A DNA stretch of 11,382 nt from an uncultured Haemophilus sp. (GCA_902481695.1 CABSXY010000043.1:1-11382); one strand, 5' to 3'; positions 1 to 7,338 are shown, counted from the first letter of the stretch. The notes: generated from the sequence alone by a model not told the origin. A program made the numbers and translations.

Positions 1-684
1 GTTGATATTAATAAAGTTTTACGAAAATTGAATGAAGCGACTGAACGTTTATTAACGCTTAAAGCTGAACCACATTTGGCAATTAGCGTGCCACAAACCT
101 TTGGTATTCAATGGCTTGTTCCTCATTTGAGTGATTTTAATAAGCAACACCCTGAAATTGAAGTACGCTTGAAGGGCGTCGATCAAGATGAAGGTTTATT
201 AAATAAAGAAATTGATATTGCCATTTATTATGGCAAAGGTGATTGGGAAAATTTACAAGTCGATCGGTTAGGTGAAGAAAACTTAGTGATTTTGGCGGCA
301 CCTTCATTGCTTGAGAAAATTCCCGTTCGCCGTCCAGATGATTTGAAAAAGCACACGCTGATTCACACACATACTCGAGATAACTGGCAAGCGATGGCGG
401 ATTATCTCAAATTAGATGATTTGAATATTCAGCAAGGTCCGTTATTTAGCCATACTTTTATGGCATTGCAAGCGGCCGTTCATGGGCAGGGTATTGCGTT
501 AGCTAATCGTATTTTGGCTCAGCAAGAAATTGAAAACGGTCATTTGCAAATTGTGTTACCAACCGAATTGCGGGATCCAAAATCATTCTATGTGGTCAAT
601 CATTTAGATCGTTTAGATGATGAACAAATTCAAGCCTTTAGAAAATGGATTAAAGATTCAATTAAATTAGGAAAACATGAATAA
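1..684 (+). CDS. gcvA: GcvA, LysR-family transcriptional regulator (5' end missing)
   Basis: The frame is open from base 1, so this is the 3' part of a gene (227 residues seen; E. coli GcvA has about 305). The missing part holds the N-terminal helix-turn-helix; what remains is the linker and the periplasmic-binding-protein-like effector domain. Diagnostic matches to enteric GcvA are the stretch around IQWLVPHLSDFN (near residue 36) and the C-terminal block QQGPLFSHTFMALQAAVHG followed by QGIALAN. In enterics GcvA activates or represses the glycine cleavage operon and controls the GcvB small RNA; the gcv genes are not visible here. Internal starts such as TTG at 28 are artefacts of the window edge. 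The stop overlaps the rlmM start by 8 bases, suggesting co-transcription. The identification is firm at family level; target genes are inferred from orthology. Confidence 0.9.
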   Translation, partial: VDINKVLRKLNEATERLLTLKAEPHLAISVPQTFGIQWLVPHLSDFNKQHPEIEVRLKGVDQDEGLLNKEIDIAIYYGKGDWENLQVDRLGEENLVILAAPSLLEKIPVRRPDDLKKHTLIHTHTRDNWQAMADYLKLDDLNIQQGPLFSHTFMALQAAVHGQGIALANRILAQQEIENGHLQIVLPTELRDPKSFYVVNHLDRLDDEQIQAFRKWIKDSIKLGKHE

Positions 685-1765
685 ATTAGCCTTATATTGT
701 CGAATTGGCTTTGAAAAAGAAGTCGCCGCAGAAATTACCGACCGAGCTTCTGAGCGTGGTGTATTTGGTTTTGCTCGCGTAGTAGAAAACAGCGGCTATG
801 TCATTTTTGAATGCTATCAACCAGGCGATGCGGATCGTTTAGCACGAGAAATCCCTTTTAATCGTTTGATTTTTGCGCGTCAAATGATCGTTGTTTCAGA
901 TTTCTTAGAAAATCTCGATCCTCAAGATCGTATCTCGCCAATCCTTGCTCAATATGAACGGATTGCAGAAGACATTAATCTTAAGCAAGCGGTAGAGCTA
1001 TTTGTCGAAACAGCAGATACCAATGAAGCCAAAGAGCTTTCGACATTTTGCCGAAAATTTACCGTGCCGTTACGCCAAGCGTTAAAAAAACAAGGTTGGT
1101 TACAAGGTAAGCCGAATGCAAAACTCGGTCAGATTTTACATTGTTTTTTCACTCAGCCGAATTGCTGCTATGTAGGGTATTCCTATCTTGGCAATAACTC
1201 TACCCATTTTATGGGGATACTACGTTTGAAATTCCCAGCCGATGCGCCAAGCCGTTCAACTTTAAAATTGGAAGAAGCGATTTTAACCTTTATTCCTCGA
1301 AATGAAGAAAGTAAACGCTTAAATGAAAATATGGTTGGCGTTGATCTCGGTGCATGCCCTGGCGGCTGGACCTATCAATTAGTGAAACGTGGTTTATTTG
1401 TGTATGCAGTTGATCACGGCAAAATGGCGGCCAGTTTGCATGATACCGGCAGAATTGAGCACTGTCCGGAAGATGGGTTTAAATTCCAACCACCAAAACG
1501 TAAGCATATTGATTGGCTTGTGTGTGATATGGTGGAACAACCAAGCCGCATAGCCAATTTAATCGGAAAATGGCTGATTAACGGCTGGTGCCGAGAAACC
1601 ATTTTCAACTTGAAATTGCCAATGAAAAAACGTTATCAAGAAGTGATGTTGTGCCTAGAAAATCTTGCAGTGATGTTGGCAGAAAAAGAACTGGAATTTG
1701 ATATTCAGGCGAAGCATTTGTATCACGATCGCGAAGAGATTACGGTGTATATTGCCTTAAAATAG
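677..1765 (+). CDS. rlmM: RlmM, 23S rRNA 2'-O-ribose (C2498) methyltransferase
   Basis: SAM-dependent cytoplasmic enzyme that methylates the 2'-OH of C2498 in 23S rRNA (formerly YgdE). The protein has 362 residues, close to the E. coli length of about 366. The N-terminal THUMP-like half precedes a Rossmann-type methyltransferase domain with SAM motif GVDLGACPGGW at 221-231. A K-D-K-E set expected of RrmJ-like enzymes can be placed at K197, D284 (in VCDM), K313 (in NLKLPMKK) and the Glu pair 353-354 (in DREEITVY); these assignments are by eye. The ATG at 677 lies inside the last codons of gcvA and is preceded by AGGA at good spacing. In E. coli a small gene, ygdD, lies between gcvA and rlmM; here it is absent and the two genes overlap. 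A hairpin follows the stop within a few bases. Confidence 0.95.
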   Translation: MNKLALYCRIGFEKEVAAEITDRASERGVFGFARVVENSGYVIFECYQPGDADRLAREIPFNRLIFARQMIVVSDFLENLDPQDRISPILAQYERIAEDINLKQAVELFVETADTNEAKELSTFCRKFTVPLRQALKKQGWLQGKPNAKLGQILHCFFTQPNCCYVGYSYLGNNSTHFMGILRLKFPADAPSRSTLKLEEAILTFIPRNEESKRLNENMVGVDLGACPGGWTYQLVKRGLFVYAVDHGKMAASLHDTGRIEHCPEDGFKFQPPKRKHIDWLVCDMVEQPSRIANLIGKWLINGWCRETIFNLKLPMKKRYQEVMLCLENLAVMLAEKELEFDIQAKHLYHDREEITVYIALK

Positions 1766-1767
1766 AA

Positions 1768-1797
1768 GAGACAGTCCTAGGTATTTAGGACTGTTTC
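1768..1797. terminator. Hairpin between convergent rlmM and ankyrin gene
   Basis: ACAGTCCTA (1771-1779) pairs perfectly with TAGGACTGT (1786-1794) around a 6-base loop. On the + strand it extends to 12 pairs with one G-T wobble. The + strand lacks a clean T-run afterwards, whereas the - strand continues into TTCTATTTT, so it may serve the ankyrin gene at least as well as rlmM. Unlike two of the other terminators here, it has no uptake-signal core. Confidence 0.65.
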
Positions 1798-1827
1798 CGT
1801 TTAATATTGAGTTTAATGCTATCTATA

Positions 1828-2214
1828 TTATTTATAGCTTTTTAGTAAGCTGATTATTTCCTTAGATCTTTTTTTATCATGATGTTCTTCTGTTGCATAA
1901 TAGTACGCATCGTATCCGAATTCATTTTTTATGTTTGGCTTGGCACCATTCTCTAAAAGAACTTCAATAATATCAAGATTTCCATAAAAACAAGCATTTT
2001 GAATTGGAGTAAAGTTCAGCTCACCTTGTTGATTCACGTTTGCGCCATTTTCTATTAATAAGATAACATCTTTTTTATTTTGAGAGTTAACTGCTAAGTT
2101 TAATAATGTTTCCCCCATGCATCCTAAATCATGTACGGAAGTAATAGGCGAGTAACTAAAAAAAGTTGGGTGATCTTGATATTTAAAAAAAAGTTTTGTT
2201 AAATCGTCATTCAT
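1828..2214 (-). CDS. Small ankyrin-repeat protein, putative orphan immunity protein
   Basis: A 128-residue protein with no signal peptide or membrane segment. After a unique N-terminal region (1-33) come about three ankyrin repeats: 34-66 (ETLLNLAV then LLIENGANVN), 67-99 (FTPIQNACFYGNLDIIEVLL then ENGAKPN), and a degenerate third at 100-127 (GYDAYYYATEE then EIISLLKSY). Small cytosolic ankyrin proteins of this size are common among immunity proteins of bacterial polymorphic toxins, and its neighbour on the same strand is a YibA-like HEAT protein, another immunity-type fold. That role is inference: ankyrin repeats only say protein-protein binding. The ATG at 2214 has a weak AGAG-type ribosome site, with an in-frame stop four codons upstream. 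ATG codon 33 is a possible but less likely start because it would remove the whole N-terminal region. The gene is AT-rich and has no uptake signal, consistent with acquisition. Confidence 0.75.
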   Translation of the reverse strand: MNDDLTKLFFKYQDHPTFFSYSPITSVHDLGCMGETLLNLAVNSQNKKDVILLIENGANVNQQGELNFTPIQNACFYGNLDIIEVLLENGAKPNIKNEFGYDAYYYATEEHHDKKRSKEIISLLKSYK

Positions 2215-2239
2215 AATTGTTCTCTAAATTATCTAATCA

Positions 2240-2268
2240 GGTCAAAGTAGGATAAATCCTGCTTTACC
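2240..2268. repeat. Imperfect palindrome between the two accessory genes
   Basis: The 20 bases AAAGTAGGATAAATCCTGCT and the following TT (2244-2265) form an inverted repeat centred at 2254/2255, ten pairs per arm with one T-G wobble on the + strand. Outer GGT/ACC arms extend it with one bulged C. It lies 3' of the HEAT gene and 5' of the ankyrin gene. On the - strand, the coding strand of both genes, the wobble becomes a mismatch and no clean T-run follows, so a terminator reading is weak; a small dispersed palindromic repeat is an alternative. Confidence 0.4.
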
Positions 2269-2333
2269 CATCGTTTTAATGTAAATGCTATTCGTAATTT
2301 TGATAGTTTGTTGAGGTCACAACTAATTAATGA

Positions 2334-3146
2334 TTATTCAAATTTTTCTAGCATCATTTTTCTTAATTTTGTAAGATTTTTTGATGAATTATTTTTAAGT
2401 GCTAGATAAATTTCATTGTCAACTATATTTTGAGTTAATAGAATATTTTCAATATAAGGTATAACTTTCATTGAGTTAATTGAAATCAAGAATGCAATTA
2501 TCTCATTATATATGTAAGAATTTATATTGGTTTGATTTAGTCTGTTAATTAATAATAGCTCAATTGATTTTGATTTATAGTGTTTTTCTCTTAATGAATA
2601 TAAAATCCATGAAATAATTTGTGATTTTTTGCTATTTAAGTTTTTTATTAGGTATTTTTTTATATAGTTTCTGTGGGGGAAGTATGCAGAACTAAATGCA
2701 ACAGCTAAAATGATAGAATATCTGTTTATATCCCAAATTAAGTTAATATCCTTTTCTATTTCATAAAACGCTTTTTCTCCTAAATTATAATGTCGAAATA
2801 GATGCCCCAAGGAAAATATTGCTGATGACTTTACACTTATACTTTTATCATGACAAATAGAATAAACTAATATAGATAAAATCTCATTTAGTTCAACATC
2901 ATTAAGCTGTACCTGTATTTGCCCCAAGATAAAAACTGCAATTTCTCTGTGTCGGCTATATCGACTGGCTAAAAGAATATCCTTAATTATATCTCTAATT
3001 TCATTATACTGAAAAAATTGTAGTTTTCGGGCGGCTTCATATTGAAAAACCGAATTAGAATTTAGGACTTTGTTCAATAACTCTGTCTTTGATAAATTTT
3101 TACATGCTAAAAAAGCATCAAAATTTGAAAAATTTTCGCTTACCAT
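2334..3146 (-). CDS. HEAT-repeat protein, YibA-like putative immunity protein
   Basis: A 270-residue, all-helical, Lys/Asn/Ile-rich protein without signal peptide. Helical HEAT-like units are visible near residues 33-45, 63-80, 100-117, 137-155, 170-186, 204-223 and 240-256. The N-terminal half resembles my memory of E. coli YibA (280 residues, encoded beside rhsA and proposed as its immunity protein): a CKxL-xxxEL block at 15-24, EAARKLQ at 37-43, REIAVFILGQI at 67-77 and HDKSISVKSSAI at 99-110 line up in order. I could not compute an alignment. I chose the ATG at 3146 because AGGAA lies six bases upstream and the distance to the first conserved block fits YibA; an in-frame ATG at 3176 would add ten residues but has no ribosome site. 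G+C is very low. No toxin or Rhs gene is in the window, so it is an orphan here. The partner toxin is unknown. Confidence 0.75.
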   Translation of the reverse strand: MVSENFSNFDAFLACKNLSKTELLNKVLNSNSVFQYEAARKLQFFQYNEIRDIIKDILLASRYSRHREIAVFILGQIQVQLNDVELNEILSILVYSICHDKSISVKSSAIFSLGHLFRHYNLGEKAFYEIEKDINLIWDINRYSIILAVAFSSAYFPHRNYIKKYLIKNLNSKKSQIISWILYSLREKHYKSKSIELLLINRLNQTNINSYIYNEIIAFLISINSMKVIPYIENILLTQNIVDNEIYLALKNNSSKNLTKLRKMMLEKFE

Positions 3147-3207
3147 GTTATTTCCTAGTACATTTATCTTTATCATTGCTTAGAGTAACAGCCTTAAATA
3201 GAAAAGC

Positions 3208-3249
3208 AAAGAACGGTCAAAAAAACATAGGATTTTTTGACCGCTCTTT
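3208..3249. terminator. Terminator after cmoB, built on a decayed uptake-signal dyad
   Basis: AAAGAACGGTCAAAAAA (3208-3224) pairs with TTTTTTGACCGCTCTTT (3233-3249) with one A-C mismatch, around an 8-base loop. It begins 12 bases past the cmoB stop on the - strand and gives A/T-rich outer and inner arms typical of a bidirectional terminator. The arms contain AAGAACGGT and, inverted, AAGAGCGGT, two and one changes from the uptake signal AAGTGCGGT. It should insulate the HEAT gene from cmoB transcription, so that gene probably has its own promoter between about 3147 and 3207, where I see no convincing -35/-10 pair. Confidence 0.8.
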
Positions 3250-3260
3250 TATTTAAGCAA

Positions 3261-4226
3261 TTATTTATTGGCTAAAATCACTGCGCGAGTTGGGGCTTGA
3301 TAGCCTTCGATGGTTTTACTGTGATCATTTGGATCTAAGAAATCAATCAAACTTTCATTTTCTAACCAATCAGTTTTACGTTGTTCTTCTAATGTTGTGG
3401 TGGCGACATCTACACAACGCACATTAGTAAAGCCGACTTTTTCCAACCAATTAATGAGTGCAGCAACAGAAGGAATAAAATACACGTTCTTCATTTTTGC
3501 ATAGCGATCTGAAGGCACTAATACCGTATTCACATCACCATCAACCACTAAGGTTTCTAAGACGAGCTCACCACCTTTTACTAATTGATTTTTTAGCTGT
3601 GTGAGGTGATCAAGCGGTGATTTACGGTGATAAAGCACACCCATTGAGAATACCGTATCAAATGCCGCAAGTGGTTGCATTTCTTCAATACCTAGTGGGA
3701 TTAAATTAGCTCGACGATCGTTATTTAATAATTTTCGAACGGCTTCAAATTGGCAAAGGAAAAGTTCGGTTGGATCAATACCCACCACCATTTTTGCACC
3801 TTCACCAACCATGCGCCACATATGGTAGCCGCTACCGCAGCCCACATCTAAAATGGTACGATCTTTTAATGGTGCAAGATGAGGCAAAACACGATCCCAT
3901 TTGAAATCAGAACGCCATTCGCAATCCACGTGAATATCAAACAAATGATAAGGCCCTTTTCGCCACGGCATCAATTGCTTCAAATGATGAATAATACGTT
4001 GTTTTTCGCCTTCCGAAAGTGGGGAAGTGCGGTCAGATTTCACGGCATTTTTTAAATCAATAGTATCTGCCTGCAAATCAGGGAGAAAATCTACGATTTT
4101 TGACCATTTTGCATAATCACCATGGGTTTGTTTTTCCCATTCTTTTAACTGCAAAGGCAACGTTTCTAGCCAAGCAGATAAATTTGTAGTAGCGATTTGT
4201 TGGTAAAAAGGGCGAAAATCAATCAT
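3261..4226 (-). CDS. cmoB: CmoB, tRNA U34 carboxymethyltransferase
   Basis: Transfers the carboxymethyl group of carboxy-SAM to 5-hydroxyuridine at wobble position 34, giving cmo5U in tRNAs reading NNN family boxes. The protein has 321 residues (E. coli 323). The class I methyltransferase core shows ILDVGCGSG at 125-133 and GIDPTELF at 149-156. Residues known in E. coli to bind carboxy-SAM (K91, W105, K110, Y200, R315) correspond to K90, W104, K109, Y199 and R314 here, a uniform one-residue shift, so the active site is intact. The ATG shares one base with the putP stop (TAATG) and has AAGGA just upstream inside putP, indicating translational coupling. CmoA, which makes carboxy-SAM and adjoins cmoB in E. 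coli, is not in this window. An uptake signal lies within the coding sequence. Confidence 0.96.
   Translation of the reverse strand: MIDFRPFYQQIATTNLSAWLETLPLQLKEWEKQTHGDYAKWSKIVDFLPDLQADTIDLKNAVKSDRTSPLSEGEKQRIIHHLKQLMPWRKGPYHLFDIHVDCEWRSDFKWDRVLPHLAPLKDRTILDVGCGSGYHMWRMVGEGAKMVVGIDPTELFLCQFEAVRKLLNNDRRANLIPLGIEEMQPLAAFDTVFSMGVLYHRKSPLDHLTQLKNQLVKGGELVLETLVVDGDVNTVLVPSDRYAKMKNVYFIPSVAALINWLEKVGFTNVRCVDVATTTLEEQRKTDWLENESLIDFLDPNDHSKTIEGYQAPTRAVILANK
4025..4033 (+). repeat. DNA uptake signal sequence inside cmoB
   Basis: Exact AAGTGCGGT, the 9-base core recognised during natural transformation of Haemophilus and Aggregatibacter. It falls at cmoB residues 65-68 (reading Arg-Thr-Ser), before the methyltransferase core, and is the leftmost intact copy in the window. 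Confidence 0.9.
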
Positions 4227-5740
4227 TATTTTGCTTCCTTATAAGCTTTTTCTGCTTTCTCAAAGGTTTCTTTAACTTCATTTTCAGGTTCTCCAGACAG
4301 AAGAGAAACCACAATAATTGCAAGACTAGCAAGAGCAAATCCGGGGATCATCTCATATACATTAAACCATTCACTGGTTTGAGGAATCACGGATTTCCAA
4401 GCAAAGACAACCACTGCGCCGACAACCATCCCAGCCATCGCTGCTGATGAAGTCATGCGTTTCCAGAATAAGGAGAAAAGCACGACCGGACCAAATGCAG
4501 AACCAAACCCTGCCCAGGCAAATTCAACGAGTTTTAATACTTTGCTGTTTTCATCTTGTGCAATCCAAATGGCAATGCCCGCGATAACTAAAACCATTGC
4601 GCGACCTAACCAGACTAATTCTTTTTCAGCGGCTTTTGGACGAATAAACCCTTTATAAAAATCTTCAGTAATAGAGCTTGAAGAAATTAATAATTGTGCG
4701 GAAAGTGTACTCATTACTGCTGCTAAAATCGCAGAAAGTAGAATACCAGCAATCCATGGATTAAAGAGTAATTTAGCCAGTTCAATAAACACTTGTTCCG
4801 GTTCGTGATTTACTACGCTAGCTACACCTGGATTAGCAAAGAAATAAGGGATACCGAAGAAACCAATACCAATCGCACCAGCTAGGCAAATCACCATCCA
4901 TGTCATACTAATACGGCGTGCTTTGATTAATGATTTCACCGAATAAGCCGCCATAAAACGAGCAAGAATATGTGGTTGGCCGAAATAACCTAACCCCCAA
5001 GCGGCTAAACTTAATAAACCTAATGGTGTGGTTGCCGTGAATAAATCAGTGAAGTCTTTACTTGCGGCAATTTCCGCTTGATGGAGTACTTCAGTAAATT
5101 GTGATGTATCGCCCAAACTTAGAAAGATGAATAATGGTGTTAAAATTAAGGCAAAAATCATCAATGTAGCTTGAATGGTATCAGTCCAACTCACCGCTAA
5201 AAATCCACCAATAAAGGTGTAAATAATGGTTGCTAATGCACCGTACCAAATCGCCGTAGAGTATTCAACAGAAAACAGGTTTTGGAATAATTTCGCGCCG
5301 GCAACCACACCCGAAGCACAGTAAATCGTGAAGAATGCTAAGATGATTGTTGCAGACACAATTTTTAAGAGATTATGTGATGTGCCAAAGCGATGGTGGA
5401 AATATTCCGGTAATGTGAGTGCATTGTTGTTAAATTCGGTATAGATCCGTAAACGACCAGCTACGAGTAACCAGTTAAAATAAGCCCCGAGGATTAAACC
5501 AATGGCGATCCAACCTTCTACCAGACCAGACACATACACCGCACCCGGCAAGCCCATTAATAACCAGCCGGACATATCAGATGCACCAGCAGACATGGCT
5601 GTCACAAAACTTCCGAGTTTACGGCCGCCTAAAATATAATCGGATAAGTTGTTTGTATAATAATAGGCAAGGACACCGATTAAAATCATGCCGAAAATAT
5701 AAATACTAAAAGTAATAAGTGTTGGGTCTAAACCAAACAT
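4226..5740 (-). CDS. putP: PutP, Na+/proline symporter
   Basis: Inner-membrane sodium:solute symporter family (SSF) transporter that imports L-proline with Na+. With the start at 5740 the protein has 504 residues (E. coli 502), with about 13 hydrophobic segments. From this start the conserved R40 and the Na+-site residues D55, S57 and G58 (in SAGASDMSGW, 50-59) carry exactly the E. coli numbers, which supports this ATG over an in-frame TTG at 5752. A GGGG-containing ribosome site precedes it. The second Na+-site pair, Ser340-Thr341 in E. coli, is S344-T345 in AAVMSTLSAQLL. The charged, Glu/Lys-rich C-terminus (484-504) is cytoplasmic-like. The stop overlaps the cmoB start by one base. putA, the proline catabolic gene, is not adjacent, so the imported proline may serve nutrition or osmotic balance; that is inference. 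Confidence 0.95.
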   Translation of the reverse strand: MFGLDPTLITFSIYIFGMILIGVLAYYYTNNLSDYILGGRKLGSFVTAMSAGASDMSGWLLMGLPGAVYVSGLVEGWIAIGLILGAYFNWLLVAGRLRIYTEFNNNALTLPEYFHHRFGTSHNLLKIVSATIILAFFTIYCASGVVAGAKLFQNLFSVEYSTAIWYGALATIIYTFIGGFLAVSWTDTIQATLMIFALILTPLFIFLSLGDTSQFTEVLHQAEIAASKDFTDLFTATTPLGLLSLAAWGLGYFGQPHILARFMAAYSVKSLIKARRISMTWMVICLAGAIGIGFFGIPYFFANPGVASVVNHEPEQVFIELAKLLFNPWIAGILLSAILAAVMSTLSAQLLISSSSITEDFYKGFIRPKAAEKELVWLGRAMVLVIAGIAIWIAQDENSKVLKLVEFAWAGFGSAFGPVVLFSLFWKRMTSSAAMAGMVVGAVVVFAWKSVIPQTSEWFNVYEMIPGFALASLAIIVVSLLSGEPENEVKETFEKAEKAYKEAK

Positions 5741-5857
5741 TAAGTACCCCAAAAAAAGTCATGAAAATTTGAGAAAGGTCATATTTTACCTTATTTGGGT
5801 CTATTATTCTATTTTCCTTTTCGATAGACTTATACCATTAAAACTAAGGTCGAAAAA
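5741..5857. promoter_or_regulatory. Divergent putP/rng intergenic region
   Basis: A 117-base AT-rich gap must carry the promoters of both divergent genes. Toward rng, TATACC at 5831-5836 is a possible -10, and AAGG about nine bases before the ATG is the likely ribosome site. Toward putP, the - strand TAAAAT in the middle of the gap is a possible -10. Neither has a convincing -35, and I see no clear operator. Confidence 0.35.
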
Positions 5858-7333
5858 ATGAATTCTGTTGAATTATTAATGAATGTTACGCCCAATGAAA
5901 CCCGCGTTGCGCTGGTGGAAACGGGTGTTTTAAAAGAGGTTCATATTGAACGTCAAGCCAAACGTGGCATCGTGGGGAATATCTATAAAGGGCGAGTAAC
6001 CCGTGTTTTACCGGGGATGCAGTCCGCATTTGTGGATATCGGTTTAGAAAAAGCCGCATTTTTACATGCTTCCGATATTGTCTCACATACCGAATGTGTG
6101 GATGTGAATGAACAAAAGCAATTCCGAGCAAAAAGCATTTCTGAACTCGTACGCGAAGGGCAGGATATCGTGGTACAAGTAGTAAAAGATCCTTTGGGCA
6201 CCAAAGGCGCAAGATTAACTACCGATATTACCTTGCCTTCTCGTTATCTTGTATTTATGCCAGAAAATAGCCATGTTGGTGTGTCACAACGTATTGAAAG
6301 CGAAGAAGAACGCGCAAGACTAAAAGCGTTAGTTGAGCCTTTTTGTGATGAGTTAGGCGGCTTTATTATTCGTACCGCCACCGAAGGTGCAACGGAAGAA
6401 GAGTTACGCCAAGATGCGGAATTTTTAAAACGTTTATGGCGTAAAGTACTTGAGCGTAAAGGCAAATATCCAACCCGTTCTAAAATTTATGGCGAACCCG
6501 CATTGCCGCAACGTATTTTGCGTGATTTTATCGGTGCTAATTTAGAGAAAATTCATATTGATTCCAAACTTTGTTTTAACGAAGTGAAAGAATTTACTGA
6601 TGAATTTATGCCGGAATTAAGTGAAAAATTAATGCTTTATACGGGCAATCAGCCGATTTTTGATATTTATGGCGTAGAACGTGGTATTCAAAATGCACTT
6701 GAAAAACGCGTGAATTTAAAATCGGGCGGCTATCTCATTATTGAGCAAACCGAAGCCATGACGACCATTGATATCAATACAGGTGCTTTCGTTGGACATC
6801 GAAATTTAGATGAAACGATTTTTAACACCAATATTGAAGCCACTAAAGCCATTGCACAGCAGCTACAACTGCGTAATTTAGGCGGTATTATCATTATTGA
6901 TTTTATTGATATGCAAACCGATGAGCATCGTAATCGTGTAATTGAATCCTTGGAAGAAGCGCTATCGAAAGATCGCGTAAAAACGAATGTGAATGGTTTT
7001 ACTCAACTTGGCTTAGTGGAAATGACGCGTAAACGTACTCGTGAAAGTTTAGAACACGTTTTATGTGATGAATGCCCAACTTGTCAAGGTCGTGGACGCG
7101 TGAAAACCGTCGAAACGGTATGCTATGAAATTATGCGTGAGATTATTCGCGTTAACCACTTATTCTCAAGTGAGCAATTTGTGGTTTATGCCTCTCCAGC
7201 TGTAGCGGATTACTTAATCAAAGAAGAATCGCACGGTTTATTGCCAGAGATCGAAATGTTCATTAGCAAACAGGTTCAAGTTAAAACAGAGCAGTACTAC
7301 AACCAAGAACAGTTTGATGTGGTGGTGATGTAA
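5858..7333 (+). CDS. rng: RNase G (ribonuclease E/G family)
   Basis: Cytoplasmic endoribonuclease that matures the 5' end of 16S rRNA and cuts selected mRNAs. It has 491 residues, against 489 in E. coli, without the long C-terminal scaffold of RNase E, which distinguishes the two. Order of parts: S1-like RNA-binding region (about 35-125, with RGIVGNIYKGRV at 36-47), 5'-sensor segment (RYLVFMP, GGFIIRT at 167-173), then the DNase I-like catalytic core with Mg2+-binding D305 (in TTIDINTG) and D348 (in GGIIIIDFIDM). The zinc-link pair is C406 and C409 in CPTC, followed by GRGRVKTVETVCYEIMRE. The C-terminus YNQEQFDVVVM is typical of RNase G. It stands alone here; enteric rng neighbours such as maf and the mre genes are not in the window. 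A USS-dyad terminator follows the stop. Confidence 0.97.
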   Translation: MNSVELLMNVTPNETRVALVETGVLKEVHIERQAKRGIVGNIYKGRVTRVLPGMQSAFVDIGLEKAAFLHASDIVSHTECVDVNEQKQFRAKSISELVREGQDIVVQVVKDPLGTKGARLTTDITLPSRYLVFMPENSHVGVSQRIESEEERARLKALVEPFCDELGGFIIRTATEGATEEELRQDAEFLKRLWRKVLERKGKYPTRSKIYGEPALPQRILRDFIGANLEKIHIDSKLCFNEVKEFTDEFMPELSEKLMLYTGNQPIFDIYGVERGIQNALEKRVNLKSGGYLIIEQTEAMTTIDINTGAFVGHRNLDETIFNTNIEATKAIAQQLQLRNLGGIIIIDFIDMQTDEHRNRVIESLEEALSKDRVKTNVNGFTQLGLVEMTRKRTRESLEHVLCDECPTCQGRGRVKTVETVCYEIMREIIRVNHLFSSEQFVVYASPAVADYLIKEESHGLLPEIEMFISKQVQVKTEQYYNQEQFDVVVM

Positions 7334-7338
7334 AAGAC

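Noticed and set aside
137..370. Open frame of 77 codons on the - strand inside gcvA
   Set aside because: It is the complement of a clearly conserved effector domain and shows no recognisable motif or ribosome site.
1766..3260. Hidden toxin, transposase or integrase gene in the accessory patch
   Set aside because: I found no frame on either strand, beyond the ankyrin and HEAT genes, with start, ribosome site and recognisable motif, and no paired terminal repeats or target duplications.
3609..3619. CAAGCGGT near 3612 and GCAAGCGGT near 985 as Actinobacillus-type uptake signals (ACAAGCGGT)
   Set aside because: Each differs from the consensus by at least one base and there are no exact copies that I saw; all exact signals here are of the AAGTGCGGT type.
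5886..6465. Three open frames (73-108 codons) on the - strand opposite rng
   Set aside because: They mirror the highly conserved RNase G S1 and sensor region; composition is that of an antisense shadow.
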